Assembly: GCA_025403435.1 (NCBI GenBank)
Contig: CM046345.1
Span: forward strand, 12,280,235 to 12,344,234
DNA: 64,000 nt
Direction of reading: 5' to 3'
Source of the DNA: Artocarpus heterophyllus
Taxonomy: Eukaryota; Streptophyta; Magnoliopsida; Rosales; Moraceae
Notes under the pieces: model-generated
What the model was told of the DNA's origin: nothing
Seen by the model: the letters and a program-made list of their open reading frames with translations, nothing else
The model's database searches: none
Translations under genes and position numbers: made by a program
Part shown: in pieces, positions 56,421 to 64,000 of the stretch
How the letters are laid out: each line of letters opens with the position of its first letter
Position numbering within the stretch: the stretch's first letter is position 1

Positions 56421-57874
56421 AGAAAAAATCTCCGCGAATCTTTTATTTTCCACCCGAGATTCTAAAGGATAAAGTCTCAGTTTTGATTCAAATAGCCCAA
56501 TAGAAAAGATATCTGATCAAAACAAACTTTATCAAGATAATCTCTAAGAAAATAAATCAATTCACAATAATTCTACAAGTTTATCTTGTTCTAATTGTCC
56601 AAAATTAAAACAACCGATAAACAGACAAAAATTATCCGAACGCCATAATTCAACAAGTTCATCTTGAACTAATTTCTTACATAATTAATTCAACCGATAA
56701 ACAGACATGAATTATTTGATTCTTACAAATTTTAAACCAATCTGATAAATCTGACATAAGTCACCAATTATTGGAAAAGCACGCCGTGTCGTTACAGGAT
56801 TTTGTGAGCTAGCAAAGGGGACCAAAATGGACCTATAAAGTTCAAGCTCATGATAATTATGAAACCCAATATCCCAGATATACATTTCACAATTATCAAC
56901 TCCAACGCTACTCCACTAAAAGCTTGGAGCTGCACTCTCGAACTTTATAGAATTACGAAGCTCGTGTAGCTAAGTCTCCATGACATATCATAGTGTATCG
57001 TATCCCCATATGATCATCCATAATCGGCTTAAGGACAAGTTCTGTCTTACCTTCCCGATTATTTTTATCTTACGTTCCATTGTCTCACCATTAGAAAACT
57101 TACCATCCAAAGATAGTATACCATTCGGTTACACCTATGTATCCAAATGGTTGAGCGCTCCAGTTTTCCAATTACAGGACAACGCATATAAGAGGATATC
57201 ATTACTCCTCAAGAAGAGCTATGGATTCCATATCTATGAATAACAAGTCTACGCTATCAAGAGTCATGCCTCCAACGTACCGTCATGCATGCCACTATAG
57301 AGATGTGGGAGTCACCCATTGGTACATCAAAAGACACAAGTCGAGACAACGGGCCTATTATTCATCTCAGGATTAAGATACAATACAAATGATTGTCTAA
57401 AGTGAATCGATTTGCCAAGACAGAATTATTAATCCAAATCAATTCATTTTATGTCCCGATCCAACACATCGTCACCTTTGACAACGTGCCAATGTTTCTA
57501 TTCATGGAGTCCAACTCCGATGGTCAAGACAAACCATCTCCCAAAAGGGATATAGACAACATAACAATCTTTACATGAATAAAGCGCCCAACTTTATTCC
57601 CTCGATTGCAGATCATATATTTTAGACCATCACCTTAAGAATCGTGTCTACCGTATAATCATCCCATCATATGCCCAACTCTTAAGGTTTAGACTGATAG
57701 TCTCAGACTACTGTTTGCTTATCATACATTCAACGAATATGAACGTAAAGAGGACAAGATTTGGTATATATAAATAAATTCTTTATTGATAAAAATGTCT
57801 CCAAAAACGTATTACATTTTTACTCCTTAAGGCATACATGTCTAACATTTCTCATGCAAGGCAGAGGTCGTTAC

Positions 57875-57887
57875 GGCTCTGATGCCA
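57875..57887 (-). other. Primer binding site of element C (tRNA-iMet, one mismatch)
   Basis: Minus strand TGGCATCAGAGCC, two bases after the LTR end at 57890. One base differs from the canonical site. Confidence 0.9.
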
Positions 57888-57889
57888 AA

Positions 57890-58331
57890 TGTAAATCATA
57901 AAACTGAAACAATTCTAATCATGCCAAAACTGTATGCATATCAAGAATTGAATTAAAACGGAAGCGTGTGAATTTTGTTACCTCTGGCCATTGCACCTGA
58001 GAAGTCTGACTGTGTACCGTGACTGCCTGTACTTGAGAGCTTCCAAGTCCTCCCAAAATCTCAATTGATGGTGTTGGTTTCTTAAGAGAATTTTTAGACT
58101 TGGGGACCCAAGTTTTTGTTTCACAAAAAACTGAACGTGAAAAAAAAAAAAAAGTTCTGGTTTTCTCTCATGCTCTCATTTCCTCCCATCAAAGAAATAA
58201 ATAGCAAGAATATTCAGTTACCATAGCATGATTTTAATGAGAAATGAATGAGACCACTAATGCATAATTGTTATAAAGAATAAATTGGTTTCAATGTTGA
58301 AACCTTTGAAATGTCAAATGTAACAGTTACA
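57890..58331 (-). repeat. 5' LTR of element C (442 bp)
   Basis: Minus strand TGTAACTGTTACATTTGACA to TGATTTACA; matches 41938-42376. It is separated from the body of the element by the insertion of B 37 bp away. Confidence 0.96.
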
Positions 58332-58336
58332 CACTT

Positions 58337-59156
58337 TTGATGCTAACATCGAGATGAGCTTAATGAAAAACTTTGAGATTGCGACAAGGGTTGGTAAGAG
58401 CTTCAATTTTCCTATGGATGCAGCAAAGCCTGTGAACCGGAATGTCCCCTTCCTCCACAGCGAAGCGACTGCTTTGTTCGCTCAGGTACATCTATGAACC
58501 CTCCTTGCACCTGTTCCATTGAAGCTCAAATATTTAAAAGTTTCCGATCGCAGAGTTTGCAAGTGCTGAGGTCCCTCGAAGCTAAAGCAAAATCAAAGAT
58601 CGAGAAGATGGGGAAACTCTTGGCCGAGTAGGATCTCAAATTAGTGAAGGTTGTTAAAGATAAGAAAGTTGAAGCAGTGGCCCTAGCAAAAGTTGAAGAT
58701 GTTCGGCTGTCATCTGCTTCTCTTAATAGTCTAAATCAAAGGGTCCTCGAATCAGGTAGCACCAATCCCTCAAGCTAAAGTTGAATGAAATAATCGAGGC
58801 AAACAAAGTCAAAGATGGGGAGATTAAGGAATTGGGGGAACAGGTGGTTGAAGTACACGAAACCTTTGCTCTCAAGGCCCAGCTTAAGCTGTACTAAAAG
58901 TTCAAAACTGACGCATTCGAAAGAGTGGACATCGACGCCAAGATCGCTAATATCGAGAAAGCACTCGCCTCGAATGATGACGAGAGTGAAGAGGAACCTG
59001 TTGCTAAAGAGACTACCACCGATGAAATGGCTTGAAAGGATTCTGCTGGTAAAGAACATCTACATCCGAACAGTCCCAGCCGATGCAAGCTCATCAAACC
59101 CACAGTCAAAAGGATTTTTTTTTGAAAGGGTAGTTTTGAAAAGGGTTATTTAAAAG
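58337..59156 (+). pseudogene. PF04195-like protein of element D, C-terminal part
   Basis: Continues the reading frame interrupted at 41937: with one copy of the CACTT duplication removed, the frame passes the junction without a stop. It reads IEMSLMKNFEIATRVGKSF, then a possible intron (CAG|GTACAT at about 58487 to CGCAG|AG near 58553). Charged coiled-coil-like segments follow (LKSLEAKAKSKIEKMGK, VKVVKDKKVEAVALAKVEDVRLSS) and an acidic tail (SNDDESEEE-like, about 58970-59000). Stops are present. Confidence 0.6.
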
Positions 59157-60298
59157 AGAAATCTTAAAATATGCTCATTTAAAAGGAAAAGGGCGTTCTT
59201 ATAAATTGCCCTTTTTTTGAGCAAAATTTTTGGTTCTACTGGGTACTTAAGCCCCCACTCAAATTTTTCCTTTTAAATCATATAAATGAGAGCATTATGT
59301 TTTATTAATCTCCAATAGCTCCCATTAAAAATAGAAATTAATCTTATAGCTCTCATTAAATATACCACTCTTTCAAAACCATCTTTGGTACCATGAAAAC
59401 TATTTTAGGCTCTAAGGTTCAAAATAAAGAATTAAATTCTATTGCTAAGTTCATTAAGAAGAATAACAAAATAGATAAAACGAATGCAAAAATTAGGACA
59501 AAGTTGAAAAACAAGATGGTTCAAAATTTTCAATGTCCAAATTAGTTCAAAATGCTCCTTCTATTATGTTCCCCCATAAAATTTTCCAACTGCATCACTG
59601 CTTGCCGACCGAGGCGCATAAGAAACATACAAGCCACCCACGGAGCTAGCAGAGAAGTAGTGGGTGCTTATGCCCTTACTCAAATTTTTTGTTTTGAAAC
59701 TCATATATAAATGAGAGCATTATGTTATACTAATATACAATAACCTTCATTAAAAATTTAAATTAATCTTGTAGCTCCCATTAAATATTTCACTTTCTCT
59801 AAGAACTCATCGAGGACAATTCTAGTATGCTCATATATATATTTATTTTGATTAAATTTTTATTTTAGTTACTAGCCCATTAACAGAAATTTATTTATGG
59901 CTTTGTCACTAATACGAGCACCAAGAAATCCGGATAAGATCACGAAAATCACGAATGTCGTCAAAGATGGGAGCCAAGGGGTGAAAGGAGAGTAAAAAAA
60001 AAAAAAAAAGATTACGCTAAATTGAGCAAATGAGCTCGATAATCAACAATTAGAGACTTAAAGAAAAAATCGGCTTTTACAACAATCAAAATCTTGTCAA
60101 AGAAAATATCATGATTCACACAAATGAATGACAATTATTTTGAGCTTATTAGCTCACTTTCTCTGCAAGTCGTCTTATTCCCCTCTTTGCAAAACGAGAG
60201 GATGTCAAAGGCATTATTTATTCCTTTAAAAAGAAAGTTCCATTTTGGTGTAGGTGCTAGCCCTTGGCGAAATCCAAATTATTATTTAACCTTAGAGC
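59157..60298. repeat. Non-coding region with a direct repeat (about 59240-59385 and 59660-59805)
   Basis: Both copies run TACTTA-type start, GCCC..CACTCAAATTTTT..TTTTAA, ATAAATGAGAGCATTATG, TAATCTTRTAGCTCYCATTAAATAT, CACTTTCT. They are about 145 bp long, 420 bp apart, and diverged. They may be part of the lost 3' end of element D. The rest (59810-60298) is AT-rich and includes the 3' flank of the UCP gene. Confidence 0.7.
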
Positions 60299-63200
60299 TC
60301 AAGATGACTCTATACTTCTTACGAATTTCTTGGCCTGTCATCAAAAGAACAATAGCATAAATGAGCAAGCAATTAAAAACAAAAATTGAAAAAATAGGCT
60401 ATGTGAATTCTGGCTTTTCGCCAACTAGTTCGGTAGTTCTAGTGAACTTAAACAAACGGAAGATCAATATATGCTCATCCTGAAATAATTTTTTTGTCCC
60501 ACAAAAAAATACAAGTTGATGCTCAACTTTCCATGGCTAGGAAACAGAAACCATAGCCATCATAAAAGAGGAAATGAGAACAATTCTTATCACACTATAC
60601 CCCCAAGAGTGACGGGTTTTTAATTCATACCTGCTCTAGTGTTAGAAACATAATCACATTCCAAGATCCTAGCCGTCCAAAATTCGGTATGAAACCCTTG
60701 TAAAATGCTAAAGGTCCCTGCAAACCACAGAATCGAGTTCAATATTCTTTTTTAATGAAAGCTTCTGGTTCTTATCTTAACACAAGTTTACAACACAAGG
60801 ATTTAACTTGATCTTCATATGACAAGAAAATGAAAAGAAAAGTTGGTGTCGGTATATGTTGCAAAACCTCCAAATAAAGGTACACAAGTGCTTAAAAGCA
60901 ATAGATTACTTCATAAAGTACTCCCCTACTTCATGACTACTTCATTCCAAATATACGAAATTAGACAACATAATAACAGTATGAATTACACAGAAGTTGC
61001 TAAAAAAAAGGTTGGAATAAAGGAGCCATACATCATTCTTCAGAGTTTTGATGAAACAATCAAGTGTGCTTTTATAAGCAGAATCACCCATCATTCTTGA
61101 CTTAACCTGGAAAAGGAATATAGGAAAGGAAAACAATAAACTAAATCAACAACAAACAACTTAAGTGGTATACACAATATCCTACAAGTTAACCACTAAT
61201 AAACAGCAGAAATAAGCAACCATCCAAACAAGAAATGTGAATGCAGATATGTTACCACGTCAACCGGTGACCCAATACAAACAGCAAAGAAACCTGCCCC
61301 CAGACCGGCAAAAAGATGAGTGACAACATTATCTGTAAACCCCGGAATTTTCAAAATTGTCTGCATTGATATGATATAGTAAGGAACAGAGAAAACATTA
61401 ATACTACAAAAGAAAAGAAAGAAGCATTCTAGTACAGAAAAGGTACCTGCTTCACTTGATCGTAACTAGCAAGCTCAGCAGCATTAATAATAGCATTTCT
61501 CGCTATGTTGGGTCCAAGACCAGTCCAAAGTGCCCCAACTCCTTCCTAGTGTCAGAAACAAGTTAACATAACTAAGAGCAGAAAAAATTGCATGGAGCCA
61601 TATTGTCTTTTCATTCTTTTCTCCCCGAAAGTAAAGCTCAAATGACAACCTGCCGAGCAATAGTTGAATAAGCATTCAATGCTCCAGAATAGCGTCTTGG
61701 CACCCCAGGGGGAAGCTTTCCTTCAGCTTGAAGTCTAACTTTTACAAGATCAGTAGGATTTGCAACTGTAATCCCTAGAGCACCTATTTGGAACATGGAA
61801 GTCCATGTGACAGAAATCAAAACAAAGGAACAAATTATAAGAGAGCTCATTAATTGTCTGCACAATTTTTATTTTCGAACTACGCATGCAAAACGTTGCT
61901 CACCAGTTGTTAATCCAGCGAGTATTTTTTTGGATAAAGGAACATCTCCGACATGGTCACTTCCTACATAGAAATTCCTAACCTGTCAGGCACACAGTTC
62001 ATAAGATGGCATATCAGGAAACATTCAGTTTATAAACTTCGTCAAGAACAAATGTGAAAAGTTTAAATAAAGGGCCTACAGGCTCATATAATCCAATTCT
62101 TAAGCCTCCAAACAGGCACTGACGATGTAGTCCTGGTACAATTCCTTTCCATAGTGCAGTTAGACCTTCTTCTCTGGCAATGGTGCCAACTGTTCCCAGC
62201 AAGCCCCTGTATTTCGGTAAGGCAACTCCATCACCGGCAGCAGCTTTTTTTTGGAGCTGAAGCCTAACTTTAGCAGTGTCCAAAGGAATAGTACAAATCT
62301 GAATCAAGTTCAAGTACAGGCTAATAATTAGAAAGGTCCAAGTCTAGTAGATGAAGTGCACAAGCAAACAAAAACACATCAGAGGCAATACGTTAATCAG
62401 AATTCATAACTCGACTTTTTTTTTCTCTAAGGAACTAAGTTAACAGTGGAAAAGCTCAAAAATTTCATCTTTAAAGTCTTCCCAAAGTAAATTTCAGCAA
62501 TGAAAGACAACAAAAGGCACTTTAGAGCTTGATAACCAACTTAATGATTAAAAGGCTATTCAGAATAAGAAGAAACTTGTTTCACCATGCATCAAACTAA
62601 ACAATTCCATATTACAGAGTGCATAGCCATTTACAACTCAAACAGTTGTCATTTTCCAGCCGCAATTGAAGCATCCATATACCATCAATTTGCATCAGAC
62701 GTATTGATAATTGATTTCTAATTTCTTCAATTAAATCATCTTAATTCGCAAGAATGAATAACGGGGTCTCGTACCATCTGATGAATCACTACCAAGTTGT
62801 ATCAATATGGGTTAGTTACATAATTATGCCTTCTAGTTTTAACTATTTCTTGATTTGTCCCTCTATTTTTAAAAACTACAAAGGCATCTTTTGAATTTAA
62901 AAGACTAATTTTGATTTTATCCCTATGAATAGAAAAATTTGGGCAAAACAACTACCTAGTTATGAAAAACATTTTGTAGATTTACAAACATAAAAAATCT
63001 TAAAAAAAAACATTTTATATTAAAAAAGGCTTAAGTTTCAAGGTTTTCTAAATGTAAAAATATTTAAAAAAATTCTCAAGAAGAAAAATATATTTTAGAA
63101 ACAACTTCGGTCTAATCAAGAATATTTTCAATCTTCACATTTTTTTGCTTTCAAAAAATTCTGTAAGGGATAAAATTAAAATAAGTTTTTCAAATTCAAA

Positions 63201-63699
63201 TGATATTTTTATAGTTTTAAAAAATAGAGGGATAAATTAAAAACTAATTAAAATCAAAAAGTATAATTTTGTATGAAATCTACAAAAAAAAAAATTCCGA
63301 CTTTGGGCAGTTCTACATATGTATGACATCTTACAAAGTAACACCATATGATTCAAAAGTTAGACTTCATCATTGAACAAGATACTTACGCAGCAAAACA
63401 CAACCAAACAACTCAAAGATCACTAACCTAAAAGATCCAAACAACTGCTCAAAATTCTTTCCAAACAAACAGATAAACATGGTTGCAATTTCAGTTTTTC
63501 CTCAGTTTGGTCACCAATTAATATAACCGTACAAAAATTGACGGGACGATTCTTAGCAAAATATATATATAATAAATAAAAATAATAAAATTGATGGGAT
63601 GATCAGTAATATTACCTCCGCAAAGCAAGCGGCGAAAGCGCTGCTAGCGAATGTTCCGGCGAATGAGATATCAGATTTCGCCTTCTGATCGGCCACCAT
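60299..63699 (-). CDS. UCP1: Mitochondrial uncoupling protein (plant UCP1/PUMP1), nine exons
   Basis: Inner-membrane carrier of the SLC25 family. Plant UCPs dissipate proton gradient and are also reported to exchange dicarboxylates and amino acids. Exons: 63616-63699, 62080-62298, 61904-61982, 61650-61783, 61447-61545, 61256-61360, 61032-61106, 60631-60717, 60299-60334. All introns are GT-AG and phases join cleanly. The product is 305 aa, one shorter than Arabidopsis UCP1 as I recall it (306 aa). Three carrier repeats each carry the PX[DE]XX[KR] signature: PLDTAK (33-38), PTDLVK (137-142) and PVDVVK (237-242). [18 protein letters not shown] and [14 protein letters not shown] are UCP hallmarks and separate it from the dicarboxylate carriers. 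Nine exons is also the Arabidopsis UCP1 arrangement. The C-terminus is [11 protein letters not shown]. Intron 1 is long (1317 bp) and carries a MITE. No defects seen. Confidence 0.97.
62819..63271. mobile_element. Fold-back MITE in intron 1 of UCP1
   Basis: Inverted arms of about 106 bp (62819-62924 and 63166-63271) separated by about 240 bp. Shared words include CTCTATTTTT, TTTGAATTTAAAAGACTAATTTTGATTTTATCCCT (imperfect) and ATAATTATGCC/AGTATAATTTT at the outer ends. There is no coding capacity. The superfamily is not clear because the target duplication could not be read. Confidence 0.75.
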
Positions 63700-63773
63700 T
63701 TTTGTAAATGATCTCGGAGAGAGAGAGGAGTATGAGAATTGGAAAGAGTGAAAAATGAGGCAGATTAGTAGGG

Positions 63774-63781
63774 TTTTTATA
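63774..63781 (-). promoter_or_regulatory. Probable TATA box and telo-box of UCP1
   Basis: Minus strand TATAAAAA, 75 bp upstream of the ATG, directly followed by AAACCCTA (telo-box, 63769-63776). A GA-rich stretch (TCTCTC on the sense strand, about 63715-63730) lies in the short 5' UTR. Confidence 0.6.
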
Positions 63782-63864
63782 TTCGGAAAAGAATAATGAA
63801 AAGGTCGCTCTGGTTCTGTAAAACAGGAATCTCCGGAAATGAAACCGCTATTTGCGCAAGTGGG

Positions 63865-64000
63865 TCTTTTTTGGAAGATTTTGATGAAAGGCCAAAAAAA
63901 AAATTCCTAATTGAGTAAATGGTCCCTTTTTTTTTTTAACCAAAAATTACATTTTTTTATATAGATAAATTGTCTTAGTTTTTTTAAAAAAAATAAACAA
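63865..64000. repeat. Start of a dispersed AT-rich repeat
   Basis: GATGAAAGGCCAAAAAAAAAATTCCTAATTGAG-type sequence (about 63880-63915) resembles 18003-18040 (GACGAAAGGGCAAAAAAAAATCCTAATTGGAG-type) in the same orientation. The element runs out of the window. Confidence 0.5.

Larger units (their letters stand above)
48151..57847 (-). mobile_element. Element B: nearly intact copia LTR retrotransposon nested in element C
   Basis: LTRs of about 2.03 kb (48151-50175 and 55819-57847), a minus-strand single-frame gag-pol, a perfect primer site and a polypurine tract. The target duplication TTTCT lies at 48146-48150 and 57848-57852. The insertion is in the leader of element C, about 40 bp from C's LTR. 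The LTRs are nearly identical, with only scattered single-base differences, so this is the youngest element of the nest. The polyprotein carries several in-frame stops but no frameshift. Confidence 0.98.
55819..57847 (-). repeat. 5' LTR of element B (2029 bp)
   Basis: Near-identical to 48151-50175, including the TATA box (56209-56218), the ACGCGT stem-loop (about 56297-56326) and the motif cluster (56335-56420). A four-base insertion relative to the other LTR is visible near 57024. It is read toward lower coordinates into the primer site. Confidence 0.97.
41938..58331 (-). mobile_element. Element C: copia LTR retrotransposon, itself interrupted by element B
   Basis: Short LTRs at 41938-42376 and 57890-58331 flank a minus-strand gag-pol. 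The exact 5-bp duplication CACTT lies outside both ends (41933-41937 and 58332-58336). Without element B and its duplicated TTTCT the length is about 6.7 kb, normal for copia. The domain order GAG-PR-INT-RT-RH is that of Ty1/copia. The two LTRs are similar, with scattered substitutions and small indels, and more alike than the LTRs of A. The coding region has two frameshifts and two stops. Confidence 0.97.

Noticed and set aside
58775..59153. Overlapping open frames on both strands in element D's tail
   Set aside because: Only the plus-strand frames with coiled-coil character fit the PF04195-type protein; the minus-strand ones are shadows.
60299..63699. Dicarboxylate carrier (DIC) or oxoglutarate carrier instead of UCP
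   Set aside because: The [17 protein letters not shown] segment, the 305-aa length and the nine-exon layout match plant UCP1/PUMP; plant DICs are typically intron-poor.

Overview
This is nuclear DNA from a flowering plant, very probably a eudicot. It is AT-rich, has two intron-containing plant genes with GT-AG introns, and is otherwise dominated by LTR retrotransposons in all stages of decay. I cannot name the species from sequence alone. Letters A-E below are local labels for the elements.

Layout. (1) 1-8946: element A, a Ty3/gypsy retrotransposon that looks like a Tekay/Del-type chromovirus. The window opens inside its 5' LTR; the 3' LTR is 3.2 kb and the gag and pol are broken. (2) 9027-about 14577: element E, a copia-like element with LTRs and a gag remnant but no pol. 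A 548-bp MITE sits in its 5' LTR, and its 3' LTR is cut off next to a CACTA-like transposon end (to 14945). (3) 14946-23122: gene-free AT-rich DNA. (4) 23123-24424, minus strand: a complete three-exon NAC transcription factor gene (367 aa) with a miR164 target site. (5) 24425-32400: gene-free DNA with microsatellites, a fold-back repeat and a G-box cluster. (6) 32420-39011: gypsy wreckage, namely a reversed degenerate gag and an Athila/Tat-like remnant, into which a complete solo LTR (35590-37537, TSD CTCTA) has inserted. (7) 39190-59156: a three-deep nest. Element D (a gypsy-type element with a PF04195-like protein) was interrupted by copia element C (41938-58331, TSD CACTT), which was interrupted by copia element B (48151-57847, TSD TTTCT). 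The solo LTR in (6) belongs to family B. (8) 60299-63699, minus strand: a complete nine-exon mitochondrial uncoupling protein gene (UCP1/PUMP type, 305 aa) with a fold-back MITE in intron 1.

How the parts relate. Only the NAC and UCP genes look functional. The transposable elements form a readable history: D before C before B, supported by three matched target-site duplications and by a D reading frame that runs on across the C insertion site.

Most unusual content. Copia families B and C have different leader sequences but the same leader plan: PBS, then a cluster of short CG-containing dyad repeats, then an array of AT-stemmed hairpins capped by a GC-rich motif, then gag. On the sense strand the cap reads CCCCTAGG in B and CCCACAGG in C (joint consensus CCCMYAGG). 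In addition, a near-palindromic motif, TTCGGCCTGCCGAA, is clustered in the LTRs of gypsy element A and in both the LTRs and the leader of copia family B. Two unrelated superfamilies therefore share it. These are my best candidates for undescribed biology; their function is unknown.
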